A stretch of 64,000 nt of DNA from Pseudomonadota bacterium (GCA_021325025.1 JAJPHZ010000019.1:1-64000); one strand, 5' to 3'. Counted from the first letter of the stretch, positions 8,346-17,148 are shown. Numbers and translations: made by a program. The notes: generated from the letters alone by a model not told the origin.

Positions 8346-8825
8346 GGTGCACCTCCCAAACGTGATTTTCCGCAGGCCGTCATCACCACCGCAGGCTTGC
8401 TCCGATCACGCACGACCATGCTCCAATTCGGTACCCCAACGCAACTTCGGCGCTTGAGCCCATATCCGCGCGGCCAACCCGCCTTTCGGCGATCGCGTAG
8501 CCTGCCTGCCTACCTGAATCATGCTCAACATGACCGCAAATATCCGCTCAGGACGCCATGACCGAGCAACTGGCCGCCGTCCGATGCTCTCCTTTTCGAT
8601 GGCGCCCTACTCACGATGAAATCTTCCCGGCATTGGCAGAGGAATGTGCTTTCCCCGGGAAACATTTTCTTACATCCGAAGCTCCTGCCAGCAAGGCAGA
8701 CGATGCTTACTCGAAAGATCGGAAGTAGCGCAACGGCGGAATAGCTCATAAAGGCCTTCCCTTTCAGCGCGGCGCCAGTTCGGGCTGAAAGAGGCCATCT
8801 ATCTCTAAACAGGAGGTGTTGGGAC
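8346..8825. other. 480-base intergenic region between SDR and Hsp20 genes
   Basis: I see no convincing gene here. It must hold the divergent promoters for the SDR (minus) and the Hsp20 operon (plus). The only clear element is a short palindrome, TTTCCC-C-GGGAAA at 8650-8662, flanked by AATG and CATT. No CIRCE element (TTAGCACTC-N9-GAGTGCTAA) and no clear sigma-32 promoter was found. A Shine-Dalgarno AGGAGGTG at about 8811-8818 belongs to the Hsp20 gene. Confidence 0.5.
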
Positions 8826-9272
8826 ATGGCTTTTTTGCGGATCGATTCCGACGTGGATCCGTTCGGCACCCTCTTAAGCTTGCAGGAAGAGCTTGAGCGA
8901 TTCATGCGAAATCCTGCATTCGCGATGGGTCCATCGGGCTTCGGTGCTTACCCGCCGGTCAACATTTTTGATTCTCCGGAGGGCGCTCTGGTCGTCGCTG
9001 AAGCTCCGGGCCTGGACGCCGCAAAGCTTAGAGTCACTGGGACGGGGCGCACCTTGACGATCAGTGGCGAACGGGTATTCAAACCGGACGGCAACGGCTT
9101 GGGGTATCATCGGCGCGAGCTCAGCGAGGGGAAGTTCTCGCGCTCGATTCAGCTGCCGGAGGATTATGAGCCCGCCAACGCCGAGGCTCGCTACGAGGCC
9201 GGCTTGCTGATCATTCGGGTACCGCGAGGCGAACACGCCAAGCCGCGACAAATCACCGTGCAGACGGCGTGA
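8826..9272 (+). CDS. Hsp20/alpha-crystallin small heat shock protein (first copy)
   Basis: A 148-residue small heat shock protein. After an N-terminal arm (FGTLLSLQEELERFMRNP) comes the alpha-crystallin domain from about residue 40: V-N-I-F-D-S-P-E-G-A-L-V-V-A-E-A-P-G-L-D, the L-T-I-S-G-E-R strand, and the closing A-R-Y-E-A-G-L-L-I-I-R-V-P motif. This class forms oligomers that hold unfolding proteins without ATP. It is followed 16 bases later by a second Hsp20 gene and then a J-domain gene, giving a proteostasis operon. AGGAGGT stands just upstream of the ATG. Confidence 0.92.
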   Translation: MAFLRIDSDVDPFGTLLSLQEELERFMRNPAFAMGPSGFGAYPPVNIFDSPEGALVVAEAPGLDAAKLRVTGTGRTLTISGERVFKPDGNGLGYHRRELSEGKFSRSIQLPEDYEPANAEARYEAGLLIIRVPRGEHAKPRQITVQTA

Positions 9273-9288
9273 AAGGAGGTCAGAAGCC

Positions 9289-9699
9289 ATGGCAGAGAAG
9301 GAATCTCGCGAAATCGCGACCAAGGAAAAGCAGCAACTGACCAAACCGCAAGAGCAGACCCGTCCCGGACGCTACTATGTGCCTGACGTCAACATCTACG
9401 AATTCGACGATTCGCTGAAGCTGTGGGCCGATATGCCGGGCGTCAAGGAGAAAGACGTCAACGTGACGCTCAAGGATGGGGTTTTGACGATCGTCGGCCA
9501 AGTGGCCACCGACATGTATGCCGGGCTGCGACCGATGTACACTGAATATAACGTCGGCAATTACTACCGGGAGTTCTCGTTGAACGAGGACATTGACGAT
9601 TCGAATATCAAGGCCACGCTGCGAAACGGCGTGCTCGAGCTCGAATTGCCCAAGAAGGAGCAGGCCAGGCCTCGCCGAATCGAGGTGCGCAGTGCATAA
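9289..9699 (+). CDS. Hsp20/alpha-crystallin small heat shock protein (second copy)
   Basis: A 136-residue small heat shock protein with a highly charged N terminus (Glu/Lys/Gln-rich, about 25 residues) in place of a hydrophobic arm. The alpha-crystallin domain follows: V-P-D-V-N-I-Y-E-F-D-D-S-L-K-L-W-A-D-M-P-G-V, then L-T-I-V-G-Q-V, and A-T-L-R-N-G-V-L-E-L-E-L-P-K-K. It is divergent from the copy just upstream, so the pair probably forms different oligomers or a hetero-oligomer. The gene begins 16 bases after the first copy and has its own AAAGGAGG site. Confidence 0.92.
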   Translation: MAEKESREIATKEKQQLTKPQEQTRPGRYYVPDVNIYEFDDSLKLWADMPGVKEKDVNVTLKDGVLTIVGQVATDMYAGLRPMYTEYNVGNYYREFSLNEDIDDSNIKATLRNGVLELELPKKEQARPRRIEVRSA

Positions 9700-9740
9700 G
9701 GCCGGGACAGACGGAAGATTCTCGCCGCGGGTCGGTCATC

Positions 9741-10385
9741 ATGCCCAAGCGAGATTTGTATGGAGTTCTTGGCCTTCCAGCAGGGGCGGCGCCGGCCGAG
9801 ATCAAGCGCGCCTATCGCCGAATCGCTTTCACCGTCCATCCCGACGTCGGCGCGCATCCGGACCCCGAGCGCTTTCGGGAAATTCACGAAGCCTACGAGA
9901 TTCTGAGCGACCCCGATCGGCGCCGCTCCTATGATGTGGAGATTTCGATACATCGGCGACCTTTGTCAGCGGAACCGCTGCCAGCGACGAGGCCGATTGT
10001 AGTTCGCGACGATTGCCTCACGATACGACCTTCGATTGACGAGCTGCTCGATCGGATACAGCAGAATTTCTTCGGCTATCGGAGCAAGAGCGGAGGGCCT
10101 CTGCGGCGGCTCGCGGTGGAGGCGATACTCGACGCTGAGGAAGCGCGGTTTGGCTGCCAGGTGCCGTTCCGCGTGCCGTGCTACGTCGGCTGCCGACGAT
10201 GCGGCGGCACGGGCGCATGGTGGGGGCTTTGTCCGGATTGTTACGGGCGCGGATTCGTTGAGGGTTCGCCTGCGGTGGTCCTCCGGATTCCACCCGGTGC
10301 AAGCGATGGCGACAGGTTCGAAGTTGATCTGGGCGACGTTGGAATAAACAATCTGCTGCTGGAAGTGCGCGTTGTTGTCGCCTGA
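9741..10385 (+). CDS. reduced DnaJ-type co-chaperone (J domain plus half zinc finger)
   Basis: A 214-residue protein. Residues 1-65 are a J domain (D-L-Y-G-V-L-G-L start, HPD at 33-35, Y-E-I-L-S-D-P-D-R-R end), which stimulates the ATPase of DnaK. Around residues 145-170 there are only two CxxCxGxG-type repeats (C-R-R-C-G-G-T-G and C-P-D-C-Y-G-R-G) instead of the four of DnaJ, so only one zinc site can form. A short tail with I-P-P-G-A-S-D-G-D-R-F follows. The Gly/Phe linker and the second C-terminal domain of DnaJ are missing. It follows two Hsp20 genes, suggesting that sHsp-bound clients are handed to DnaK. Confidence 0.85.
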   Translation: MPKRDLYGVLGLPAGAAPAEIKRAYRRIAFTVHPDVGAHPDPERFREIHEAYEILSDPDRRRSYDVEISIHRRPLSAEPLPATRPIVVRDDCLTIRPSIDELLDRIQQNFFGYRSKSGGPLRRLAVEAILDAEEARFGCQVPFRVPCYVGCRRCGGTGAWWGLCPDCYGRGFVEGSPAVVLRIPPGASDGDRFEVDLGDVGINNLLLEVRVVVA

Positions 10386-10722
10386 GCCGCCAGCACCGCG
10401 GTCGCGCGGAGCGAAGGGAGTCGCAAGGCAGGTATGCGACGTCAAGGCGTTCTTTCGCCAGGGGTGGAGAGTTGCCGGAAGGCAATCCGCTTGCACCGGC
10501 GGCTTCTTGCATTCATCGGCAAGACGCAGGCGAATCTTGCCCTTCTTGATCGCGCAAATCCGCGGCGATGCGTTGTCAGCTCCGCGCGCCTTGGCCGCGT
10601 GCGAGGAACTGACTCTGTTAATCCTACCCCCTTGCAGCGCGCTATTTTGGAATTAGTTTTTGATTCGGGAGGCGTGAGCCAATGAAGCTCTCCCCAGTGA
10701 GCACAAAAGGAGGTGACGATTG
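10386..10722. other. 337-base intergenic region before third Hsp20 gene
   Basis: No recognisable gene. The local composition around 10640-10680 is AT-richer than its surroundings, and a short frame ending at 10685 reads like coding sequence (LQRAILELVFDSGG), but I could not attach it to any family. The region probably carries the promoter of the third Hsp20 gene. An AAAGGAGGTGA Shine-Dalgarno at 10706-10716 precedes the ATG at 10723. Confidence 0.4.
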
Positions 10723-11214
10723 ATGCTGGGTGAACTTCAGCCTTGGTTCTCGGGATGGCCGTCCCTCGATCGTTTCCGCAGGGACATGGACGAACTGTTT
10801 GACCGCTTCTTCGGTGAAATTGGCTATCGCGGCTCCAACAGTTCGATGACCATGTGGCCGGCGGTTGAGTCGTTCTTCAGGGATGGCAATTGGGTCATGC
10901 GTGTCGACCTGCCAGGGGTCGATCCTAAGGACATCGACGTTTCAGTGGCGGGCGACACGCTGACCATTCGGGCGTCGCGCGAGCGGCGCAGCGAGGAGCG
11001 CAACCAGCATTTCGAGACACGTGAAATCAGTTATGGCAGGTTCGAGCGCTCGATGACTTTGCCCAAGGGTGTCCGGGCCGATCAGATTAAAGCCAACTAC
11101 CGAAACGGTGTGCTCGAGCTGACAATGCCCGCGTCGCCCGAGCTGGCGGGACGGAGGATTCCGGTTGGAGTTGACAAGGAGGAAAAGGGGCAGATCGAGC
11201 ATCAGGCCACGTAG
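10723..11214 (+). CDS. Hsp20/alpha-crystallin small heat shock protein (third copy)
   Basis: A 163-residue small heat shock protein of the common bacterial type. The N-terminal arm (FSGWPSLDRFRRDMDELFDRFF) is followed by the alpha-crystallin domain: P-A-V-E-S-F-F-R-D-G-N-W-V-M-R-V-D-L-P-G-V-D-P, L-T-I-R-A-S-R-E-R, the S-Y-G-R-F-E-R-S-M-T-L-P loop and A-N-Y-R-N-G-V-L-E-L-T-M-P. The C-terminal R-R-I-P-V could be the I-x-V type anchoring motif. ATG 10723 is chosen over the overlapping TTG at 10720 because of spacing to AAAGGAGG. It is separated from the sHsp-DnaJ operon by 337 bases and so probably has its own promoter. Confidence 0.92.
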   Translation: MLGELQPWFSGWPSLDRFRRDMDELFDRFFGEIGYRGSNSSMTMWPAVESFFRDGNWVMRVDLPGVDPKDIDVSVAGDTLTIRASRERRSEERNQHFETREISYGRFERSMTLPKGVRADQIKANYRNGVLELTMPASPELAGRRIPVGVDKEEKGQIEHQAT

Positions 11215-11304
11215 CGTTCAAAGCGGCGAATTTGCTCGCTTCCGAATTGCGCCGATTGGGCGTTAAGCGCGGCGGCTCCTGACCGCCGCCGGCATCTTTC
11301 CGCG

Positions 11305-11330
11305 GAGGGAGCTGTGACCTCAGCTCCCTC
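11305..11330. repeat. 10-bp inverted repeat, possible terminator of hsp20
   Basis: GAGGGAGCTG at 11305-11314 pairs perfectly with CAGCTCCCTC at 11321-11330 around the loop TGACCT. It lies 91 bases after the Hsp20 stop. The following bases (TTGCATCC) are not a real T-run, so termination is possible but not certain. Confidence 0.4.
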
Positions 11331-11476
11331 TTGCATCCGACCAAAGGCCCAAAATCAAAACGGCACCAAAAAGCCAGGAAAGAAACTGCGGCACGCAGCG
11401 GTCGCACAGTTGGTGACAGACCGCCGCCCTTGTAGTCCAAGGAGAAGCGACAACCCCATGCAATATCAAGGACTTA

Positions 11477-11835
11477 TGGTGGAGGCGGGGGGAATTGAAC
11501 CCCCGTCCGAAGACCTTCCGGTTCTGGCCACTACACGCTTAGTCCGCGATTTCTAGCTCGCCCGCCGGACGCCCACGGACGGGCTGCCGACGAGCCAGCC
11601 GGTTGAAATTTCGGGACGCCGTCCAACCGGTGAACTGCGGCGCCCTAGCCCACTAAATGACGCCTCGGCCCGCGACCATGGGCGAATCGCGGCGAGACGC
11701 TCGCGGCCCTTAGGCCGCGAGGGCGTAACCGTTATTGTCTGCGGATAAATTTCGCAGTCTGTTTGTTTAACGGGCCAACAGTACCCCGGCGTGCGACCAC
11801 AACCCTCTTGTCCCCGTCGAACCCAAATCGCCCCC
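11477..11835 (-). ncRNA. ssrA: transfer-messenger RNA (tmRNA)
   Basis: The 359-base RNA has the tRNA-like ends of tmRNA. On the minus strand the 5' end at 11835 reads GGGGGCGATTTGGGTTCGAC, and the 3' end at 11477 reads GTTCAATTCCCCCCGCC then TCCACCA. The 5' GGGGGCG pairs with 3' CGCCTCC with one G-U pair, and CCA is encoded. The tag reading frame lies at 11710-11742 (minus) and gives resume codon GCA then ADNNGYALAA and a UAA stop; the C-terminal ALAA is the protease-recognition end. tmRNA frees stalled ribosomes with SmpB, whose gene is at 19352-19834. Confidence 0.95.
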
Positions 11836-12011
11836 GTTGAAAGAACACGAAGAGAGGAAACCGAACAAAACGGCCAGCCTTTCAGGCTGCCATCGCGGTA
11901 TACACACGGTTACGCATCTATCATTCTAAGGACCAAGCCGCGTTGCCGCAACCCGTCTGACCGTCTACCAAGGAGGCGCGAGCAGGGAAGCTGGCGCCGT
12001 TGCAATCGGGT

Positions 12012-15000
12012 TTATTTCAACGGATCTTCAGGCGGCGCCGGCTGACCGTGGGCGGGCCGAGGGGCGGCCAGGACCTCAGCCACGACCTTTTGCAGGGCTG
12101 CCTGCGTTACCGGCTTGGCGATGTAGGCGTCCATCCCGGCAGCCAGACATTTTTCGCGGTCCCCCTCCAGCGCATGGGCGGTCATCGCCACGATGGTCAG
12201 ATGGCGGGTCCCCGCCTCGCGCCGCCTGATTTCGCGGGTCGCTTCGTAGCCGTCCATCTCCGGCATCTGACAATCCATGAACACCAGGTCGTAGGGCAGG
12301 CGCGACACCGCCTCGACCGCCTCGCGTCCGTTGGCGGCGGTGTCGACTTCGAAACCCATCTTTCCCAACTGCAGCTTCGCTGTCCGCTGGTTGATCGGAT
12401 TGTCCTCGGCGACCAGCACCCGCAGCTTGCGGCCCGGCGGCAGCTTGAATTCGGCAGCTGGCGCCGGTTCGATCCTCGCGGCGGGCGGTTGCGGTCGCGC
12501 TTCATCGCCGCTTCCCAGCGCCCGTGCCAGGCACCGGTAGAGGGAGGCTTCAGGCACCGGCTTCATCAGCCAGCCTTCCGAATCGAGTCCTTCCAGGCGC
12601 GGGGCGAAATCGCGCCTGGCCCCGGCCGAGGAGATGAAGATCACCCGCAGGGCGCCCAGCGCCGGTTCCGCCTTCATGCGGCGCGCCAACTCGATACCGT
12701 CAACCTCGGGCATCACGACGTCGATCAGCGCGAGCTGAAAGGGCCTGCTGTGCGCCGCCGCGCGCATCAAGCCGAGGGCATGGTGGGCAGAAGCGGCCGC
12801 CACGACCTCCATCCCCCAAGCCGACAACTGGCGGCTCAGCACCTGGCGGCTGGTGGGATTATCGTCGACGACAATGACCTTTACCCCGGCCAAGGGGGCG
12901 AAGCCCTCCGTCACCGGTGTGGCCCGTTCAGCCGGTTTGCCGAATCTGGCGGTGAACCAGAAGGTCGAGCCGACGCCCGGCTTGCTGGATACCGCGATCG
13001 TTCCGCCCATCCGCGTGACCAGGTCGCGCGCGATCGACAGCCCCAGCCCGGTGCCACCGTAATGGCGCGTGGTGGAGGCGTCGACCTGGGTAAAGGGCTG
13101 AAACAGCAGGTGGATCTTATCCGGCGCGATTCCAATCCCGGTGTCGCGCACCTCAAAGCGCAGGATCGTCTCGTGCGGATTTTCGCTCAGCTTGCCGACC
13201 GCGACGCCCACTTCCCCCCGCTCGGTGAACTTGACGGCGTTGTTGAGCAGATTGACCAGCACCTGGCGCAGCCGGGCGGGGTCGCCGCGCAGGTAGCGCG
13301 GGGCATCGGGTTCTACGGACACGGTGAGTTCCAGGCTCTTGCGGCGCGCCTGCTCGGCGACCAGCTCGACGGCGCCTTCGATCGCGGCGGTCAACTCGAA
13401 GTCGGTCTCTTCCAGTGTCAGCTTGCCGGCGGCGAGGCGGGAGAAGTCGAGAATTTCGTTGATCAAGGTCAGCAGCACGTCGGCGCTGTCACGCACGTCA
13501 TGGGCGAATTCGCGCTGCTCGGCGGTCAGTTCGGTATCCAGCAGCAGGCCGGTCATGCCGACGATGGAATTGAGCGGGGTGCGGATTTCGTGGCTCATGT
13601 TGGCCAGGAATTCCGACTTGAGCCGGGCGGCCTCCAGCGCCGCGTCGCGCGTGCGCGCCAGCTCCGCCTCCATGCGCTTGCGCTCGCTGATGTCGTGCAC
13701 GGTAATCGACACGCCCGCCGTCTCGCCCGCCGCATTGCGGATGGGCGATTGCGTGACCGCCACGTCGATCAGGCTGCCATCCTTGCGCATCCAGCGGGTC
13801 TCGAAGCCTTGCGGCTTGCCGGTGGCTTGCACAACACGCACGTGCTCGAGCAGCTCCGCCCGCGCCTCGAGCGGGGCCAGCAGTGCCGCGCTGCGGCCGA
13901 TGATTTCGGCGCCGCTGTAGCCGAAGAGCTTTTCGGCGGCCGGATTCCAACTGGTGATGATCAGCCCGGGAGTCGCGCTGCAGATCGCGTCGCCGGAGGA
14001 ATCGATGATCGCCGCCAGCAGCGAGCGTTCCTGCTCGGCGCGCTTGCGCTCGCTGACATCGCGCACGGCGGCCACGATGCGCCGCGCCAGTCCTTCGCTT
14101 TCACTGAAAGAGGACATGTTGACCGAGACCGGAATTTCGCTGGCGCCGCGGGTGAGCAGGCGCAGTTCGATGTCGTCCACGCGGACCTGCTCAGCGGCCT
14201 TGCGCAGCAGCTCGCTGGCCAGCCGCGGCTGGCTGAACAAGGAGGGCAGGCTGATACCGATCAGCTCCGGACGCGAGTAGCCTGCCAGCTCCACAGCCCG
14301 CTCATTGACGTCGGTCAGCAGCAGACCGGCGTCGCACACGAACAGCGCGTCGGGGAAGGACTGCACCAGGGTGCGGCTGTACTCACGCTCCACGCGCAGG
14401 GTACGTTCGATGGCGCGCTGTTCGGTGACGTCGCGGGCCACGCCGAAGATGCCGAACGCCTTGCCGGCCTTGTGGAAGAGCGAGGCATTGAAGGAGACCG
14501 GAATCTCCTTGCCGCTGGCGGCTTTCAGCACCAGGTCGACATTGGTTACGTAGCCCCGCGCGAAGGTCACGCGGATCGCTTCACGGGCGGCGGCTGGGTC
14601 GGTGAAGTAGCTCTCGAACAAGGTGCCCATCAAGAGCTTTTTGGGCAGCTCGGTGAGCTTGGCCAACTGCTCGTTGCCGTCGGCGATGCGCATTTGCGGG
14701 TCAACGATCACCATCGCATCGATCGACGATTCGATGAGCCCGCGCGTATACTCATGGGCCTCGCGCAGCTCGGTTTCGATGCGCTTGTAGTTGGTGACGT
14801 CGTGGCCGATGCCGGCCACCTCGACCACTTTGCCCGCGGCGTCGCGAATGGGAAAGACGCTGACCAACAAAACGATCGGGCAGCCGTGCTCCGGATAAAT
14901 GCGCTGCTCCCATTTGACCGGCTCGCCGGTCTCCAGCACGTGACGGGTGGCCTTCTTGGCCGCGGCTACTTCGTCAGGGGGAAGAAAGGCCTCGATTCCG

Positions 15001-16304
15001 CGCCCAATCGTCTCCTGGGCGCCGCGGCCGTAGACCCGCTCGGCGGCAGGATTCCAACTGGTCACGATGTCCTCGCGCGAAGTGGACACGATGGCATCTT
15101 CGGAGGCGTTGACAATCGTGGCCAGCAGCGCCTGGCGGTGTTCGAGCTCGACCAGTTCGGTGACATCCCGGCCGATCGCACCGATGCTGGTCACATTGCC
15201 CAGTGCATCACGAACCGGAAATAAATTGACCCACGATTGAAACGAGGTGCCGTTCTTTCGTTTGCTCAGCAGCCGCGAGCTCAGCGCCGTCCCGCTGTGC
15301 ACCACTTCAGACACCAGCTTTGCAACGCGCTGATGCTCATCGGGCGCGACGAAATCAAGAACGCTACGCCCAATCGCCACCTCGGCCCCCACGCCGAATA
15401 GCCGTTGGGCGCCCCGGTTCCAACTGATTATCTGATTATCCAGCGTGGTGCCGATGATGGCGTCTTCGGAGCCGTTGACGATGGCGGCCAGCAGCGCCTG
15501 TTCGCGCTCGGCACGTTTGCGCTCGCTAATGTCACGAAAGACCGCCAGCATGCCGATCGTGCCCACCCTTGGATCGCGCAGCGCGCAGGCCACCAATGAA
15601 GCGTCGACACGGCTGCCGTCCTTGCGCTGCAGAGCAATTTCCATCCGGCGGATTAAATCGGGTTGTTCGCGCAGCCGGGCGAAGTCCTCGCGGATTTGGG
15701 CGGAGACGAATTCGCGTACTTCGGGAGGAACGTAGAGTTCGACCACCGGCCGTCCCAGTGCTTCCTCGGCGCTGTAACCGAACAGGCGCTCGGCGCCGCG
15801 GTTCCAGCTCATGGCGCGAAAATCGGGGGATACAGCGACTATCGCGTCGTCGGATGACTCGATAATCGCACTGAGCAAAGCGGGCTGGTGCCGGGCGGGT
15901 TCAGGCTCGCTGAGCTGGCGGTGAATTGAGCCAAAACCCAGCAGTTCGCCGTCATCCGCATGGATTGCAAAGACAGACATGGAGCCGATGAACCGGCGCC
16001 CGTCTTTGGCCTGGTGCGGGGCATCAAACCGTATGCATCCCCCTGGCCGATTGCGCAGACCCTCCAGATCGCGCCGGGCCAACTCCCGCACTTCCTCGGG
16101 GATGAAGATCGTAAATGGCTGCCCAACCGCTTCGGCTGTGGTATAGCCGAATAGTTTTTCCGCGCCGTGATTCCAGGTCGCAATCGTGAAATCGGACGCG
16201 ATGCCTACGATGGCATCATCGGCACGGTCGACGATCGCGGCGCGCAGGTCGAAAGATGCCGCCCGCTTGTCGGGCGCCGCCGATTCGATTTTCTGACGCG
16301 CCAT
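12012..16304 (-). CDS. multi-PAS hybrid sensor histidine kinase with two receiver domains
   Basis: A 1430-residue cytoplasmic hybrid kinase with no membrane segments. Seven PAS modules lie in series from about residue 20 to 890; each starts with a pattern like A-I-V/I-x-x-S-x-D-A-I. The kinase core follows: H-box F-L-A-N-M-S-H-E-I-R-T-P-L-N (about 915), N-box V-L-V-N-L-L-N-N-A-V-K-F, and G-boxes D-T-G-I-G-I and G-G-T-G-L-G-L. Two receiver domains end the protein (V-I-V-V-D-D-N-P with L-I-D-V-V-M-P; V-L-V-A-E-D-N-P with F-M-D-C-Q-M-P). There is no HPt domain, so a separate phosphotransfer partner is expected. The signal is unknown; no response-regulator gene is adjacent. Confidence 0.93.
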   Translation of the reverse strand: MARQKIESAAPDKRAASFDLRAAIVDRADDAIVGIASDFTIATWNHGAEKLFGYTTAEAVGQPFTIFIPEEVRELARRDLEGLRNRPGGCIRFDAPHQAKDGRRFIGSMSVFAIHADDGELLGFGSIHRQLSEPEPARHQPALLSAIIESSDDAIVAVSPDFRAMSWNRGAERLFGYSAEEALGRPVVELYVPPEVREFVSAQIREDFARLREQPDLIRRMEIALQRKDGSRVDASLVACALRDPRVGTIGMLAVFRDISERKRAEREQALLAAIVNGSEDAIIGTTLDNQIISWNRGAQRLFGVGAEVAIGRSVLDFVAPDEHQRVAKLVSEVVHSGTALSSRLLSKRKNGTSFQSWVNLFPVRDALGNVTSIGAIGRDVTELVELEHRQALLATIVNASEDAIVSTSREDIVTSWNPAAERVYGRGAQETIGRGIEAFLPPDEVAAAKKATRHVLETGEPVKWEQRIYPEHGCPIVLLVSVFPIRDAAGKVVEVAGIGHDVTNYKRIETELREAHEYTRGLIESSIDAMVIVDPQMRIADGNEQLAKLTELPKKLLMGTLFESYFTDPAAAREAIRVTFARGYVTNVDLVLKAASGKEIPVSFNASLFHKAGKAFGIFGVARDVTEQRAIERTLRVEREYSRTLVQSFPDALFVCDAGLLLTDVNERAVELAGYSRPELIGISLPSLFSQPRLASELLRKAAEQVRVDDIELRLLTRGASEIPVSVNMSSFSESEGLARRIVAAVRDVSERKRAEQERSLLAAIIDSSGDAICSATPGLIITSWNPAAEKLFGYSGAEIIGRSAALLAPLEARAELLEHVRVVQATGKPQGFETRWMRKDGSLIDVAVTQSPIRNAAGETAGVSITVHDISERKRMEAELARTRDAALEAARLKSEFLANMSHEIRTPLNSIVGMTGLLLDTELTAEQREFAHDVRDSADVLLTLINEILDFSRLAAGKLTLEETDFELTAAIEGAVELVAEQARRKSLELTVSVEPDAPRYLRGDPARLRQVLVNLLNNAVKFTERGEVGVAVGKLSENPHETILRFEVRDTGIGIAPDKIHLLFQPFTQVDASTTRHYGGTGLGLSIARDLVTRMGGTIAVSSKPGVGSTFWFTARFGKPAERATPVTEGFAPLAGVKVIVVDDNPTSRQVLSRQLSAWGMEVVAAASAHHALGLMRAAAHSRPFQLALIDVVMPEVDGIELARRMKAEPALGALRVIFISSAGARRDFAPRLEGLDSEGWLMKPVPEASLYRCLARALGSGDEARPQPPAARIEPAPAAEFKLPPGRKLRVLVAEDNPINQRTAKLQLGKMGFEVDTAANGREAVEAVSRLPYDLVFMDCQMPEMDGYEATREIRRREAGTRHLTIVAMTAHALEGDREKCLAAGMDAYIAKPVTQAALQKVVAEVLAAPRPAHGQPAPPEDPLK

Positions 16305-16773
16305 TCAGCCTATTCGTCTCGGGCACACAGTGGTCTAAACAGCTCTACAGTTGTTCTTGCTTTCCACTGACTATTGATTGACCAGTTTGCCGCAGCGCGG
16401 AATCGATTTTGATGTAAATGACGTAATATGTGTTTGACCCTGTCCGCGCGACCCGGACAAAGTCAGCAGCAAACACTATGCCGGACGCAAAACCAACTTC
16501 GCGGTGCCATCCCTGTCCAAACCCGTGAATTTTCCCACCACACCGCAAAAGGGTTGGCGCGGGAGGACACAGGACGCGGGAGGGGATTGAGCATAGATGT
16601 GCTTACGCTTTCCAATCCGATGGACTATTTGACGGTACGCCCAGGCCGGTGCATCGCTGCCAAAAACGCCGTCGGAACGTCGCCACGGTCTTCGCGGTAC
16701 CGCCTTGATGTTCGCCAGCGCCGTGGACCGCCGGTTGACAAGTGCCCTACATTAGTTTGATAATTCCAGAGAT
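16305..16773. other. 469-base intergenic region between kinase and arsenic operon
   Basis: Divergent intergenic region. The right end holds a good sigma-70-type promoter for arsR (16735-16764, listed separately). I see no gene, tRNA or repeat in the rest, and no clear promoter for the kinase on the minus strand. Confidence 0.5.
16735..16764 (+). promoter_or_regulatory. sigma-70-type promoter of the ars operon
   Basis: TTGACA at 16735-16740 and GATAAT at 16759-16764 are separated by 18 bases, a strong match to the housekeeping consensus. The arsR ATG at 16774 is only 10 bases after the -10 hexamer, so the transcript would start within about 3 bases of the start codon and be nearly leaderless. 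An ArsR operator would be expected to overlap this promoter, but I could not pick out a clear inverted repeat. Confidence 0.65.
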
Positions 16774-17148
16774 ATGAAACAAATATCGGCAATCCGGGCG
16801 TTGGGTGCTTTGGCGCAGGAGACCCGGCTCGATATCTTTCGCCTGCTGGTGCAGCACGGTCCCGAGGGCTTGGCCGCGGGGGAAATCGCGGCGCGCCTGA
16901 GGCTGCCGGCGCCGACCCTGTCGTTTCATCTCAATCAGTTGCGTTTCGCGGGACTGGTGACCTCGCACCGCCGCAGCCGTTCGATCATTTACGCCGCCAA
17001 TTACCAAACCATGGGCGATCTGCTGGGCTACCTGACGCAGAACTGTTGCGGCGGACGCCCGGAGCTGTGCGCCCCGGTCCTGCCCGCGGCGGCCTGCGGC
17101 CCGGGGCAGCTGCTCGCCTCGAAACACAAAAGGAGGGTATCGCCATGA
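16774..17148 (+). CDS. arsR: ArsR-family arsenic-responsive repressor
   Basis: A 124-residue winged-helix repressor. Residues 1-85 are the ArsR/SmtB DNA-binding fold (A-L-A-Q-E-T-R-L-D-I-F-R-L-L-V, recognition helix around P-A-P-T-L-S-F-H-L-N-Q-L-R, wing R-R-S-R-S-I-I-Y-A). The C-terminal tail has the vicinal pair Cys91-Cys92 plus Cys99 and Cys108, the kind of thiol set that binds trivalent arsenic in the ArsR subgroup with C-terminal sites. It heads the ars operon and probably represses it. Its stop overlaps the arsI start (ATGA). Confidence 0.9.
   Translation: MKQISAIRALGALAQETRLDIFRLLVQHGPEGLAAGEIAARLRLPAPTLSFHLNQLRFAGLVTSHRRSRSIIYAANYQTMGDLLGYLTQNCCGGRPELCAPVLPAAACGPGQLLASKHKRRVSP

Noticed and set aside
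8346..8825. CIRCE element or sigma-32 promoter for the Hsp20 operon
   Set aside because: The TTAGCACTC-N9-GAGTGCTAA inverted repeat and a clear sigma-32 match are absent.
10434..10685. 83-codon frame before the third Hsp20 gene
   Set aside because: It has no family match and no convincing ribosome site; the coding look of its 3' end is too weak to call a gene.
12000..15224. Very long plus-strand frame (1074 codons) opposite the hybrid kinase
   Set aside because: It lies entirely inside the kinase gene on the other strand, has no recognisable domain and follows from the high GC content of the kinase codons.
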